From Burkholderiales bacterium Ga0074133 (GTDB taxonomy: Bacteria > Pseudomonadota > Gammaproteobacteria > Burkholderiales > Burkholderiaceae_C), in the NCBI GenBank assembly GCA_001464865.1, contig LNEG01000004.1, forward strand, positions 1 through 60,681: a stretch of DNA of 60,681 nt. The letters are read 5' to 3'. How positions within the stretch are numbered: position 1 is the stretch's first letter; each line of letters starts with the position of its first letter. Position numbers and translations under genes: made by a program. Below the pieces are notes generated by a model. That model worked only from the letters and a program-made list of their open reading frames with translations. It made no database searches and had not been told where the DNA came from. This document shows, piece by piece, positions 1 to 8,504 of this stretch.

Positions 1-345
1 GTTCTCCCTTGACCCTGTTTGTAATTGGGATCTGGTGTGTGGCGGGGAAGTTGATCACGCGCAAAGGATATCAGATACGCCATCAAATCCTTGATTTGGT
101 TGACAACGACCGCCACTACGCTGAACAAATCTGAACCTCAGCCCCATCTTCCCAGCCTGACCTGCATTAGTCTCCGGCGCCCATATCCTTCTGGTGGAGC
201 CCCTCCGCCGTTTTAAGCCCTCTTTTTTCAGTTGAAAACGTTCAGGAGGGTGACGGCGCCTCTCGATCTTGCGGGCCGTGAGATTTCCAACAAGAATGTG
301 CGGTCGCCAAAACTGCGGTCCATGCCGCCATGCCGGAGGAGATGA
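1..345. other. Gene-free left edge
   Basis: No convincing gene is visible here; the open frames crossing it on the minus strand are shadows of the gene starting at 346. The only recognisable element is the minus-strand promoter-like motif at 60-83, which points off the left edge and probably serves a gene outside the window. Confidence 0.6.
60..83 (-). promoter_or_regulatory. Recurrent promoter-like motif, copy 1
   Basis: Read on the minus strand this is GGCGTATCTGATATCCTTTG, a close match to the GTGTTTCnGATATCCTTT motif found upstream of many genes here. It points left, so it probably drives a gene beginning beyond position 1. Its function as a -10 region (TATCCT) is inference. Confidence 0.5.
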
Positions 346-864
346 ATGAGCGCCTGGAACTACCAAAACGAAGCCAGACGGCATGCCCTTGAATTCCTCG
401 ACTTGGGTCACGAGCGCCATGAAGGCAAGAAGTTGCTGCACTCGAACATCCTGGACAGCCCCCAGAGGATTGATGACTACCTCCACGAGAATCGCGACGC
501 CATTTACCGCCTTGTGGAGGCAGTGCCATCGCGGCGATTGTCGATGCTGCGCCGCCTGGCCGACGGCGACGAATTGACCCAGATGGCGCTGATCCTCGGT
601 TCATGGCAGCACTGTCGTAAGGCTGTGCTGGCCTACGAATGGCTCATGGACAACGATCGCTTCGTTCCTGGCTCCGCGTACCGTATTGCCACCGCTTCAC
701 AAGGCAGGCTCTTTGATCAACTGAAGTCGCGAAAATGGACCCGGTGGCCATTCCAGTGGGGAAAGTCGCCTTTTCCCGGGGAGAAGACTCGCCGTGAACC
801 CTACGCCGCCCCTGACTACGACGAGGTGATCGACAAATACGACCCGGCCAGCGGGATGTACTGA
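346..864 (+). CDS. Hypothetical protein, 172 aa
   Basis: No family recognised. The ATG is preceded by a strong ribosome-binding site (GGAGGAGATGA), which decides the start. The protein is soluble, charged and probably mostly helical in its first 110 residues, with no signal peptide or membrane segment. The C-terminal third is rich in Trp, Pro and Arg (KWTRWPFQWGKSPFPGEKTR) and looks extended. It is followed 19 bp later by a convergent gene, so it is probably monocistronic. Confidence 0.8.
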   Translation: MSAWNYQNEARRHALEFLDLGHERHEGKKLLHSNILDSPQRIDDYLHENRDAIYRLVEAVPSRRLSMLRRLADGDELTQMALILGSWQHCRKAVLAYEWLMDNDRFVPGSAYRIATASQGRLFDQLKSRKWTRWPFQWGKSPFPGEKTRREPYAAPDYDEVIDKYDPASGMY

Positions 865-883
865 GGCATCGAAAGCATCCCCG

Positions 884-1198
884 CTACCCGCGCCACATCC
901 TCACGAGCTCCTTGAACTCCGGCCCATAGCCCAGGGTGTCCGGGTAGCACCTGCTTCGGTTGATGTAGCCCAGCAGGGTGACGATGGCGTCGCCCAGCTC
1001 CACGTCCAGAGCCCATAGACTCGTTGGATCCCAAGCCCCGCACTCGACAGCGTTCCACCAGGCCAGGAGGAAGTCCGCCACCCGCCGGCTCTGCCCGGTG
1101 TCATTGCGCGCGGCGGACATCAGCAGCTCGAAGGATTTGATCTCTGCGGCGGTCATGGCCACCGGCGGCGTGATGTTGAGTTTGTCGAGGATGGGCAT
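884..1198 (-). CDS. Small hypothetical protein, probably DUF7673-like
   Basis: 104 aa, soluble. The core ADFLLAWWNAVECGAWDPTS, then LWALD, and the end YGPEFKELVRMWRG recall a small plasmid-borne family catalogued as DUF7673; this is from memory of the pattern, not a search. The family has no assigned function to my knowledge. It lies downstream of the larger minus-strand gene at 1248-2216 with a 49-bp gap and may be cotranscribed with it. No clear ribosome-binding site precedes the ATG. Confidence 0.7.
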   Translation of the reverse strand: MPILDKLNITPPVAMTAAEIKSFELLMSAARNDTGQSRRVADFLLAWWNAVECGAWDPTSLWALDVELGDAIVTLLGYINRSRCYPDTLGYGPEFKELVRMWRG

Positions 1199-1247
1199 TG
1201 GCGATTATGTGGTGGCCATCATCGGTGATGTGAAGACCATCCGATGC

Positions 1248-2216
1248 TCACGTTTTCCAGGTTCCACGACGGCTCTTGGGGTTCGTGAGCACTTTGACTG
1301 CTTCCCTGGCGCAGCGACGCAACCCTTGGGGGCCAGCTTTGATGAAGTCATCACGCGGGTAGATCGACATGAACTGTATTTCAAGAGCCAGCGAGAGTTC
1401 GCTGATCCTTTCATCAGACATTGAGAGCACATCCATGTTGAACATGGCGGCCTTGCAGTACTGCTCTGCCAGCAGGTATGCGGTTCCCGGGCCCATCATG
1501 AAGTCGATGACCTCAGCGTAGTGAACACCAAGCTCCCCCCAGTATCTTCCAAACATCAGAATACTGGTCACTCGATCCTTGTTCCATGGGAAGGTTTCAA
1601 TGGCCAACGCCACTTCGGGTTGGTAGGGGATGTTCACTCGCCACCACTGCGCAAGGCGAAGAGGAAACGTTGCCATGAAATCCTGTGAGGCAATGCCTTC
1701 CACATCCGGCCCAATCTGCGCACGTGGTGCTTGAAAAGACAGTGTTGGCGTCTGCTCGGTGAGAAACCATTGGCAGAAGGTCTTGTGCAGTTGTTCGATG
1801 GCCAGGTCGGAACGTTTTAGAGGATCTCGATGGTGATCATGGGTGCGGGCCTGAGTCTGCTCTGCCGCGCTCGCGTCTGGCGCATCTCGTGGGGGAGGGC
1901 CGAGATCTACTGTGTCTGGGTCGAGGTCAAACAACTCCCTGCACAGCACCTTGACCTGAGCATCTTCACGCGCTTTATCCTCTTCGACTGTGAGGTCCTC
2001 GTCAAACGCTGCGCCATTTGACTGGCTGCTGCATGCCTTGTGAAGCGAGTGCCAATCCGCATGCCCGTAAACGTGGGCTGTGATTTCTTGGCACTCGGAC
2101 AGAGTTGCGCGTCCCACAAATTTGTGGAGCTCTTGAGCGAAGCGTTTGGGGCGTTCGATGGAGGAGGGAACGACGCAGCCGATGGCCGCGATCGTGGTCG
2201 ACAGTGACGGATTCAT
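1248..2216 (-). CDS. Hypothetical protein sharing modules with the 2701-4986 product
   Basis: 322 aa from the ATG preceded by AGGAAACGGT; an in-frame start 24 bp upstream is less likely. The N-terminal segment (ECQEITAHVYGHADWHSLHK, about residues 40-60) resembles the short helical motif in many plasmid proteins that reads 'HxQALELxARxxGFxDWNTL'. A low-complexity acidic/Pro linker follows (about 75-130). The C-terminal half contains MFGRYWGELGVHYAEVIDFM, closely parallel to a segment of the 761-aa protein encoded divergently at 2701. The tail is basic (KSRRGTWKT). No catalytic motif is seen. Confidence 0.75.
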   Translation of the reverse strand: MNPSLSTTIAAIGCVVPSSIERPKRFAQELHKFVGRATLSECQEITAHVYGHADWHSLHKACSSQSNGAAFDEDLTVEEDKAREDAQVKVLCRELFDLDPDTVDLGPPPRDAPDASAAEQTQARTHDHHRDPLKRSDLAIEQLHKTFCQWFLTEQTPTLSFQAPRAQIGPDVEGIASQDFMATFPLRLAQWWRVNIPYQPEVALAIETFPWNKDRVTSILMFGRYWGELGVHYAEVIDFMMGPGTAYLLAEQYCKAAMFNMDVLSMSDERISELSLALEIQFMSIYPRDDFIKAGPQGLRRCAREAVKVLTNPKSRRGTWKT

Positions 2217-2700
2217 ACCGTTTCCTTGTGGATTGAGCACGGCTATCCCGCTTCACCGTGCAGACCAAAAGGAGGGTGGTGCACCTGGTGCTGTCAATGC
2301 TGTCGATCCGATGCTTGGGGCTTCACCATGCGGGAGGCGCGGAGTCGGTTCGCCGCGCAAGAATTTTGCCCCAGGTGAATTGCACTTGGCAAGTTCGCCG
2401 ACAAAAAAATAACCTGTCTGCAGGCCCCGCCTCATGTTGACCACTGGTGACAGAAAAATAAAACCTGTCTGACATGGCGCTTTCCGGTGGCAGTGCTCGC
2501 CACCGTGATCAATCAAAAGCTATGTGGACATCGGTTTGAAGCGTGCTTAGAATCCGTCAATCGCTCCTTCGCCGGCGAGCTGCTCACCTCAGTGAACAGG
2601 CGACGTCAGATTGATGTTTTCCCCCTCCCTACTTGGTAAACCCCTTGGTAGTGCTGGACGTGGTGAGCCGTTCACTTGCGCTGCCAACGGAGGTGACACC
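2217..2700. other. Intergenic region between divergent genes, with A-rich repeats
   Basis: This 484-bp spacer separates divergent genes that share sequence modules. It holds two copies of the A-rich repeat (2401-2420, 2451-2471) and several GGTGxxxx words such as CCACCTGGTG-like and GGTGACA strings that also occur around the second repeat cluster at 5.6 kb. Short open frames in it have no coding character that I can support. Confidence 0.5.
2401..2471 (+). repeat. Two copies of A-rich repeat (A6-7 TAAACCTGTCTG)
   Basis: Copies at 2401-2420 (ACAAAAAAATAACCTGTCTG) and 2451-2471 (core GAAAAATAAAACCTGTCTG) lie 51 bp apart, near five helical turns. The same unit occurs three times at 5641-5720. 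Same orientation and helical phasing suggest binding sites for one protein. Candidates are iterons of a replication or partition region, or operators of the flanking genes; nothing here decides between them. Confidence 0.65.
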
Positions 2701-4986
2701 ATGAAGGTCAATAAGGCCGACGAAGAGGCGCGACAGGACTTTGACTCCCTATTGTTGGATCACGGCGGTGAGATGCCCGATCTCCTGATGCTGCAGTTCA
2801 AGGGGTGCGCCAAGTCCCTGCACGTAAACCTCAAGCCATCTACCCCAGACCTCAAGCTGTCCAGGGTTCATGAGGCCATGGCCAGGGCGCTTGGGTTTGC
2901 GAACTTCCATGCGACTCAGGTTGTTGTTGAGAAGGTGCAAGAGGAACTCGTCAGGCTGGATGCGAAGGGACGCTCTGCTTGGCTCGAGTCGCACTCGACG
3001 CTGATTGACTCCCTGCTGCCGCTCTTTCACTTGATGAGGGATGTCGAGCGGTTCTTTGCTGTGCAGGGATTGCCGGCAGAGCGCCTCCAATTTCTCACCC
3101 TTTTATCCGAGCACCTAGCGATTGACATTGAGCTGATTGCCCCGGCTTACAGGGACTCGATGCATGAAGGGCTGACGGAATGGTTGCCTCCACCTGTGGC
3201 CCTGAAGTACGCGGTGCCGCTGGCGCGCGTGGATGTCGAGGGCGGTGGGCTTGATGAGATGGTTGATGTTCTGGTGTCCCGGCAAGCCTTCAAGGGCAAA
3301 CCGCTGACCGCGGTCAAATCCTTGTTGGCGATAGGCCTGGGATACGCGTCGTGGGACAAGATGGTTTCTCGCGACGCCGATCTCATTGCCGGGATCAAGC
3401 AGCTCCCGAATAAGGAATATGAGCTAGAGGCATGCATTGCCTGGCGAATCTTCCTTGCAAGCGGGATACCGCTGACCGACGTGTGCGCCGCGGTGTGCGC
3501 CGCCTGGATGTTCTCCAGGCTGAGCGTTCGCCATCTGTATGCGATGCAACAGCTGCGCATGAGGGATGGACTGTCATCCGTTGGGTTCAGAGAGAAGCGG
3601 CTCCCTGGTTACCAGCTTGAGAAGTGGATGAGAGGGTTTGACTCGAGCTTGGATGCGAAAGGCAAGGTCCTCACTCCCTATCGTGCGGAAATCGCATTCG
3701 ACACAGCACATTTGTGCTGGAGCGAGGCCTCCGGCATTGACCCCTACGACCTCATCAAGCGAATCAGATCTGAAGTAGCTGTCGACGTCGAGGAGGCCAT
3801 TCTGTTCTCTTGGGCATCTCAGACCTGGCCACTGGGGCTCACTCCCGTGCAATACATGGGCCCGGACGGGCAACTGTTCGGATACAGCTGGTATTGGCGC
3901 GAGTTGGGCGTCTATCACGCACACGTCTTCAAATCTCCTGACGACTTTCTGAAATCGGCGCAGGCGCTTTGGCACAGGAAGCCGACGTTTCCCTTTCGCT
4001 GCACTGATCTGCCTCCACTGCTCTCCGAGGTTGAGTTCATCAATCCTTGGGATGGCAGAACAAGGCGCCTCTCTGGCTTTCCGGACCCGACGGATCCTGA
4101 TTGTGATCTGGCAGGAATGGGCGAAGTCGAGCGCTTCAACCAGAGGGAGCCTGATGATGATGTGTACCAGGTGATCAAGAGCAGGGGTGGCTTGCTTCAC
4201 TCCCAGCGGGCACTGACCATCGATGGTGAGCCATGGACGGCGTCAAACCCCGAAGTCGACTGGGACAAGTTGGATGGATTGTTGGGCCTGAGGTTGACAC
4301 CCATGAATGAGCTCGATGACCCTGAAAGCTGGGAGTGGCTGAAGCCGAAGATCCCCTTTGCATTGTCCCAGCGTGAGTACGAAGGTCTGTGCGGGTTCAC
4401 CGATGCCATGTCCCGATTGAGAGAGACTGCGATGCACGATCGGGAAACCCTGCGAACAGAGATCGAGCCCGATGTCGTTCAGATGTTCTCCGAGACGGCT
4501 ACGGTTGCTAAACCAAGGCCGTCGGAGGCATTTGAGATCATCGTGTATCACTCTCCTACGATGGAATCCGCTGCCGTCTGGGAAGGAGAGTCGGCTTTGT
4601 CCGTGTATCCAGAGCTTGGCGGTTTGGACAAAGTCATGCTTGGTGACTATGCGTTGGCGTACTACGGGAAGAACTCTCACACCCCTGGCCATGGCGATGA
4701 ACGAGACCCGTTGTTCATGGCTTATTGCATCCTGCGCAACCTGGGGCTGGATCCGCACACAAGCAGCGGGAGCAATGGATGGATGGGCTTACTTGTTCTT
4801 TTGCGGTCGCACTGGCTGAAGAACCCCGGCTGCTTCAAGGCCGGGCAAGGTCTGCAGACATTGTCCGAGCGCATTTTTCTGCTCGGGCGCGCAATGGGAT
4901 CGACCCAAGACCGCTACGAAAATCTCGACAGCAGCCTTGACAAGTCCAGGCTTGAGTTCATCGGATTGAAGGCTGCCAGCGAGTGA
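2701..4986 (+). CDS. Large hypothetical protein, 761 aa
   Basis: Start chosen at the ATG after GGAGGTGACACC; a longer frame begins 90 bp upstream. The protein is soluble with no signal peptide. Near residues 50-75 it carries LKLSRVHEAMARALGFANFH, a short helical motif like that in the 1248-2216 product. Around residue 405 it has LFGYSWYWRELGVYHAHVFK, parallel to the other protein's RYWGELGVHYAEV. The two genes are divergent and share these modules in the same order, so they probably derive from a common ancestor. The last 250 residues are acidic and rich in Trp and Gly. No enzyme signature is seen. Confidence 0.85.
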   Translation: MKVNKADEEARQDFDSLLLDHGGEMPDLLMLQFKGCAKSLHVNLKPSTPDLKLSRVHEAMARALGFANFHATQVVVEKVQEELVRLDAKGRSAWLESHSTLIDSLLPLFHLMRDVERFFAVQGLPAERLQFLTLLSEHLAIDIELIAPAYRDSMHEGLTEWLPPPVALKYAVPLARVDVEGGGLDEMVDVLVSRQAFKGKPLTAVKSLLAIGLGYASWDKMVSRDADLIAGIKQLPNKEYELEACIAWRIFLASGIPLTDVCAAVCAAWMFSRLSVRHLYAMQQLRMRDGLSSVGFREKRLPGYQLEKWMRGFDSSLDAKGKVLTPYRAEIAFDTAHLCWSEASGIDPYDLIKRIRSEVAVDVEEAILFSWASQTWPLGLTPVQYMGPDGQLFGYSWYWRELGVYHAHVFKSPDDFLKSAQALWHRKPTFPFRCTDLPPLLSEVEFINPWDGRTRRLSGFPDPTDPDCDLAGMGEVERFNQREPDDDVYQVIKSRGGLLHSQRALTIDGEPWTASNPEVDWDKLDGLLGLRLTPMNELDDPESWEWLKPKIPFALSQREYEGLCGFTDAMSRLRETAMHDRETLRTEIEPDVVQMFSETATVAKPRPSEAFEIIVYHSPTMESAAVWEGESALSVYPELGGLDKVMLGDYALAYYGKNSHTPGHGDERDPLFMAYCILRNLGLDPHTSSGSNGWMGLLVLLRSHWLKNPGCFKAGQGLQTLSERIFLLGRAMGSTQDRYENLDSSLDKSRLEFIGLKAASE

Positions 4987-5094
4987 TTCAATGTGGCCAG
5001 TACTGGCGGCAGATGACACCGGCTGACGGTTGGTGTCGAAAAAAGTGCCGGATTGCGCGAACTGCACCTGGCTGCGGGCCGCCGACCTGGGCTT

Positions 5095-5451
5095 TCAGTC
5101 GTCCATTCCGTCAAACGGATTCGCTCTGACCACATCCGGCTCGGGTGGCTCACGTGGCTCCACCTGTCCAGTTGCCACCAGGTGGGAGTGGAGGAGGTCG
5201 TACACGATCTGCCCGTTTCGAGTCACTGTGAGCTGGTATCTGTCCTGTGGCGTGTTCTCGTCAAATCGGGTGGCCACCAGGAGGCCGCGATCGACACAGT
5301 CCTGAAGGTCATCCCGCAGGGGAACTGGGACCCAAGCCGTGTTGTTGGTGGGGCGGCTGGCGATTTCCAGTACCCGTCCAATGACTGTGTGCCAAATCGT
5401 CTTCACCTCATCGGAGGGGACGTCGTCGTCGGTGTTTTCTGAATGGTTCAT
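5095..5451 (-). CDS. Hypothetical protein, 118 aa
   Basis: Start chosen at the ATG preceded by AAGGAGAGCA; the longest frame would run into the repeat region. The acidic N-terminus (MNHSENTDDDVPSDEV) leads into a helix, then LRDDLQDCVDRGLLVATRF and a likely beta-hairpin (YQLTVTRNGQIVYDLLH), a pattern compatible with a winged-helix fold. The C-terminus is Pro/Glu rich. Its promoter region would contain the phased repeats at 5641-5720, so repeat-mediated control is possible. Confidence 0.75.
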   Translation of the reverse strand: MNHSENTDDDVPSDEVKTIWHTVIGRVLEIASRPTNNTAWVPVPLRDDLQDCVDRGLLVATRFDENTPQDRYQLTVTRNGQIVYDLLHSHLVATGQVEPREPPEPDVVRANPFDGMDD

Positions 5452-6022
5452 TGCTCTCCTTGATAGGCGCTGACCCTTGCCTGCCGGCCCTTCTCTCCAG
5501 CTCGGGTGATTTGGATATATCCATGCTGTAACGCCTCGGCTCCGAGGGGTTCGCGGCTTGAATTGTCGACCATGCACACACCTCGGTGATCGGTCGCGCC
5601 TGGTGGTGTCGCCTCGTGGCGCAAGGTGACACTTGGCGCGAAAAAATATAAGCCGTCTGCTGTTGGCGAAGAAAAAATATAACCCGTCTACCGCCGACGA
5701 AGAAAAACATAACCTGTCTGAGCAAGCGCCACTTGGTGACGTATGGCGACCGCTGCCGCCGGCCGGCTCCACCAGGTGCCCGCAGTCGCCACAAGGTGTC
5801 ACCGGTTGTCGGTGGGTGACCGGACGTGACCCAAGGTGACATGCTTTTCAAACTGGTGCCCTCGAGATTTCCGATGCAGCCCCAGTAACTGACTGACTTC
5901 ATTGAACCCAGGGATGAACTCAGCCCCTCTGTGCTGCTGCAGCCACAGCCCCAGCGCGTAGCCGCCACGTCCAGATGAACTACTGAGAGAATCCCCAGCA
6001 CTCAATCATCCAAAGGGAAAAA
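5452..6022. other. Intergenic region with phased repeat cluster
   Basis: This 571-bp spacer separates divergent genes. It contains three phased A-rich repeats at 5641-5720, flanked by several AAGGTGACA / AAGGTGTCACC words (about 5619-5629, 5792-5800, 5832-5840). I see no gene in it. Layout of A-rich direct repeats plus short flanking words is reminiscent of an iteron-type origin or a partition site, but no replication gene is recognised next to it. Confidence 0.5.
5641..5720 (+). repeat. Three A-rich direct repeats at 31-bp spacing
   Basis: Copies AAAAAATATAAGCCGTCTG (5641-5659), AAAAAATATAACCCGTCTA (5672-5690) and AAAAACATAACCTGTCTG (5703-5720) recur every 31 bp, three helical turns, so they would present on one face of the DNA. 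The linkers also match (TTGGCGAAG, GCCGACGAAG). Two further copies lie at 2401-2471. Confidence 0.8.
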
Positions 6023-6478
6023 ATGTCATATGTCCAAAGCTCGTTGACCACCGGCGAGAGCGTCCAGCACATGGGCAAGATCAGCATCTGGGCCCTGATG
6101 CCCCTGATCCTCCTCGGCCTGATCACACTGCCACTTTTTGGCATCGGGTTGATCGCCCTGGCCATGGCCGCCATTCGCTACTGGACCACCGAGCTCGCCA
6201 TCACCAACAAGCGCGTGATCGCGAAGACCGGCCTGATCAGCCGCAACACCATCGAGCTCAACCTCTCCAAGATCGAGAGCATCCGCGTCGACCAGAGCAT
6301 CCTCGGGCGCATCTTCAACTACGGCAGCATCATCGTCGCCGGTGCCGGCACGCCCCAGGCGCCCGTTGTGGGCATCTCGAACCCGATGGACTTCCGCAAG
6401 GCGTTCATCACGGCCCAGGAGGGAGCCGAGCAGCGCCGCGGCGCTCCACAGCAAATGTCCCCAGCAGGCGTGAATTGA
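6023..6478 (+). CDS. PH domain-containing membrane protein (YdbS/YdbT-like)
   Basis: 151 aa. A short N-terminal segment is followed by a hydrophobic region (about residues 22-50) that can form two closely packed membrane spans. Then comes the typical bacterial PH (bPH2) pattern: TTELAITNKRVIAKTGLISR, ELNLSKIESIRVDQS, LGRIFNYGSIIVAGAG and a closing helix (NPMDFRKAFI). Members are small membrane-associated proteins of unknown role. The start has a weak purine-rich site (AAAGGGAAAAA). Its stop overlaps the next gene (TGATG), so the two are coupled. Confidence 0.9.
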   Translation: MSYVQSSLTTGESVQHMGKISIWALMPLILLGLITLPLFGIGLIALAMAAIRYWTTELAITNKRVIAKTGLISRNTIELNLSKIESIRVDQSILGRIFNYGSIIVAGAGTPQAPVVGISNPMDFRKAFITAQEGAEQRRGAPQQMSPAGVN

Positions 6479-7086
6479 TGTCGTCGTCCAGCCGCTTCGT
6501 CAGGATCCTGTGCGCCCTGGCGGCGGCATCAGCCCCCTTCTTGGTCGGCACAGCCCACGCCACCGCCCTGGAGCCCCTGGCGGCCACGATGGCCATCAAC
6601 CGCGGCAACAACTTCGCCACGCCGCCTTGGAAGACCCTCTACGGTGTCCCGGGTGTGAGGTGGAAGTCCGCGCCCGAGAAGGCGCTCACGAAGCTGCTCG
6701 GCGTTATGACACCGGTCATGCCGGTGGCTGGCGTACCAAAACAGCTTGAGGTGACCATTTATGGGGCGCCCGTCGGGTTCCACCAGGTCAACATTGCCGG
6801 CACCGTCAAACACGGCGAGAAGAACGCAGGCAGCACCTCAGGGAGGTTTGCACCAGAGCTTTTCGGCCGCGCGAGCGTGCGCAGGATCTTCACCACCTGC
6901 GATGACGACGGCGTGGCATCTACAACCGCGCACTATGCCGTCGAGTACGAAGGGCACAAGCCCATCTATGTGGGGTTTGACTCCGGGGCTGGGAATTCGG
7001 CCTCGACCATGATGTGGCGGTTGCATTTGACTGAGGCAGGGATGCTGGCTGCATCAGGACCCACTTGCGAGCGGGAGAAGCCCTGA
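6478..7086 (+). CDS. Exported hypothetical protein, 202 aa
   Basis: The start is the ATG in the TGATG overlap with the PH-domain gene. A signal peptide is clear: basic SSSSRFVR, a hydrophobic stretch, and a likely cleavage after GTAHA (about residue 27). The mature part has two cysteines (FTTCDDDG and GPTCEREK) that could form a disulfide, and looks beta-rich. No family recognised. Coupling with a membrane PH protein suggests a shared envelope role. Confidence 0.8.
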   Translation: MSSSSRFVRILCALAAASAPFLVGTAHATALEPLAATMAINRGNNFATPPWKTLYGVPGVRWKSAPEKALTKLLGVMTPVMPVAGVPKQLEVTIYGAPVGFHQVNIAGTVKHGEKNAGSTSGRFAPELFGRASVRRIFTTCDDDGVASTTAHYAVEYEGHKPIYVGFDSGAGNSASTMMWRLHLTEAGMLAASGPTCEREKP

Positions 7087-7096
7087 GGCCCCTGCT

Positions 7097-7699
7097 TCAA
7101 AGTGCGCGCTTGATGGTGGCCTTTTTTTCGGCCTCTTCCCTTTTCTGTTCGGCTTTGTCTTCGTCGGTAAAGACCGAGTACGTGATGAACCAGCCGGGAT
7201 CTGTCTTGGCTGCGTTAACCTTAACACTCCCATCTTTGGCTTTGAAAGAATGGAATTCAGTAGCACCGTCTGTGCCGATTTCAATCTTCTCAAAGGGGTA
7301 CTTTTCGCCCACTGCTGCGAGCACATCGCCAATGGGGCCGCTGGATTCAAGCAGTTGAATCCTAATATATTTCATTTTTTTGTCAGGTGTGCACACCGTC
7401 ATGATGGAAGCGGAGCCTGGAAAAATTTTCTCTGACTTAAGGTAGAAACCGACATCGTCGGGATCGGGCTTAAAACCAGGTGAGAGCTCTTTGAACTTCG
7501 CCTTCATGCGTGCACACGACTTCTCCGAGTTCAACTCGATGCCGAACGGTGTCAGCTTGGGAGCCTTTGCAAGTGCCTCGGGCGTCGACGGGGCAAGCGT
7601 CGGGATCGCAGGTTTCGTTGCCTGCGCGAAGCTCGTAGCCCCAGCCGTAGACAAGATGATGGCGAGCAGAAAAGGGATGCAACGAGAAGGTGAAGTCAT
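7097..7699 (-). CDS. Exported hypothetical protein, 200 aa
   Basis: Start placed at the ATG beginning MTSPSRCIPFLLAIILSTAG, a signal peptide cleaved near SFAQA; the longer frame overlaps the neighbouring intergenic DNA. The mature protein has a Pro/Ala-rich linker, then a compact domain with cysteines at EKSCARM and MTVCTPD, and ends in a charged helix (DEDKAEQKREEAEKKATIKR). Periplasmic location is inferred. It lies downstream of the two ankyrin-like genes on the same strand with a 61-bp gap. Confidence 0.8.
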   Translation of the reverse strand: MTSPSRCIPFLLAIILSTAGATSFAQATKPAIPTLAPSTPEALAKAPKLTPFGIELNSEKSCARMKAKFKELSPGFKPDPDDVGFYLKSEKIFPGSASIMTVCTPDKKMKYIRIQLLESSGPIGDVLAAVGEKYPFEKIEIGTDGATEFHSFKAKDGSVKVNAAKTDPGWFITYSVFTDEDKAEQKREEAEKKATIKRAL

Positions 7700-7760
7700 G
7701 CTTGGTCCTATTTCGCTACATCTTCTCACGGATGGTATTCGTCTCGTTTCTTCACCGAGT

Positions 7761-8504
7761 TCAAATCCCCCGGCGGCGCCGTCCAGGCGCTGCAGCCACA
7801 ACCGAGACGGTCCTCACCGGCTCAACGGCCGCCACATCCCGCTTGACCAGGATTTCCCGGCTCATGCACGCCGCCATGTACGTCTGGTGAATGGCCGACC
7901 CATGCCCGACCCAGTGCTCCATGAAAAAGGCGAAGTCTCCCGCGGGAAAGATCATGTCCCAGGCGTTTCGGGTCTCCTTGCTCGGGATGTTCTCCCCCGT
8001 CGCTCCCAACTCGACCAGGGCTCGCACCGTGGTGTGGTTCCGAGACCGGAGCGCATCTTCGAGAGCCGTCACTCCGTTGGTTGCTTGCCTGGGGCTGATG
8101 TACCCTGCGCGGCCGTAGGCCATGATGAGCTCGTAGAGTAATTCGTTGTGGCCGAAGTGACCGCCCAGCGACAGGAGCCTGTCCATCGCGGTTTTGGTCT
8201 GCGCGGCCTGCATGGGACCTGCGCCAGTGGCTTCGCGCCAGTGCAGTGAGATCGGCGCCTTGATGGCGATCATCCTGGCGAGCAGATCTTTGAGGACTGT
8301 TCGCGCCACCAAGGGCATGGATGGAAACTTCTCGAGCGGCTCGGGACCTCGCTCAGGAATGGTGATGCCCAAGCCGGTGATGCTGCGCAGAAGCCATCCG
8401 TGGTACTGCGCCTGGTCGACCAGCGAGTTGTTCGGATCCGCGACTTCATCCGATGGGAGCTGGACGCGACAGACCTTGTCCCGAAGGGGAATGAAGTCAG
8501 CCAC
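7761..8504 (-). CDS. Ankyrin-like array family protein, member 1
   Basis: 247 aa. The family hallmark is a single degenerate ankyrin repeat at about residues 144-174 (TALEDALRSRNHTTVRALVE, then LGATGENIP), followed by PAGDFAFFMEHW and a helix, a Val/Ala linker and the basic tail GRRRRGI. Upstream, the segment ELIMAYGRAGYISP matches the family's 'L..AYxxxGYxD' element. The GTG start directly abuts the stop of member 2, so translation is coupled. Function unknown; a scaffold or effector role is only inference. Confidence 0.85.
   Translation of the reverse strand: MADFIPLRDKVCRVQLPSDEVADPNNSLVDQAQYHGWLLRSITGLGITIPERGPEPLEKFPSMPLVARTVLKDLLARMIAIKAPISLHWREATGAGPMQAAQTKTAMDRLLSLGGHFGHNELLYELIMAYGRAGYISPRQATNGVTALEDALRSRNHTTVRALVELGATGENIPSKETRNAWDMIFPAGDFAFFMEHWVGHGSAIHQTYMAACMSREILVKRDVAAVEPVRTVSVVAAAPGRRRRGI

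Noticed and set aside
2401..2471. Assigning the A-rich repeats to a plasmid origin
   Set aside because: Phasing fits iterons, but no replication initiator is recognised near them, so the call is left as repeats.
5641..5720. CRISPR array
   Set aside because: Only three copies, repeat about 19 bp, and the 12-bp linkers are also similar to one another; no cas gene is present.
7755..7771. A tRNA T-loop-like string (GAGTTCAAATCCCCC)
   Set aside because: No acceptor stem, D-arm or anticodon arm surrounds it, and it overlaps the end of an array gene (GGGGGATTTGA encodes the tail).
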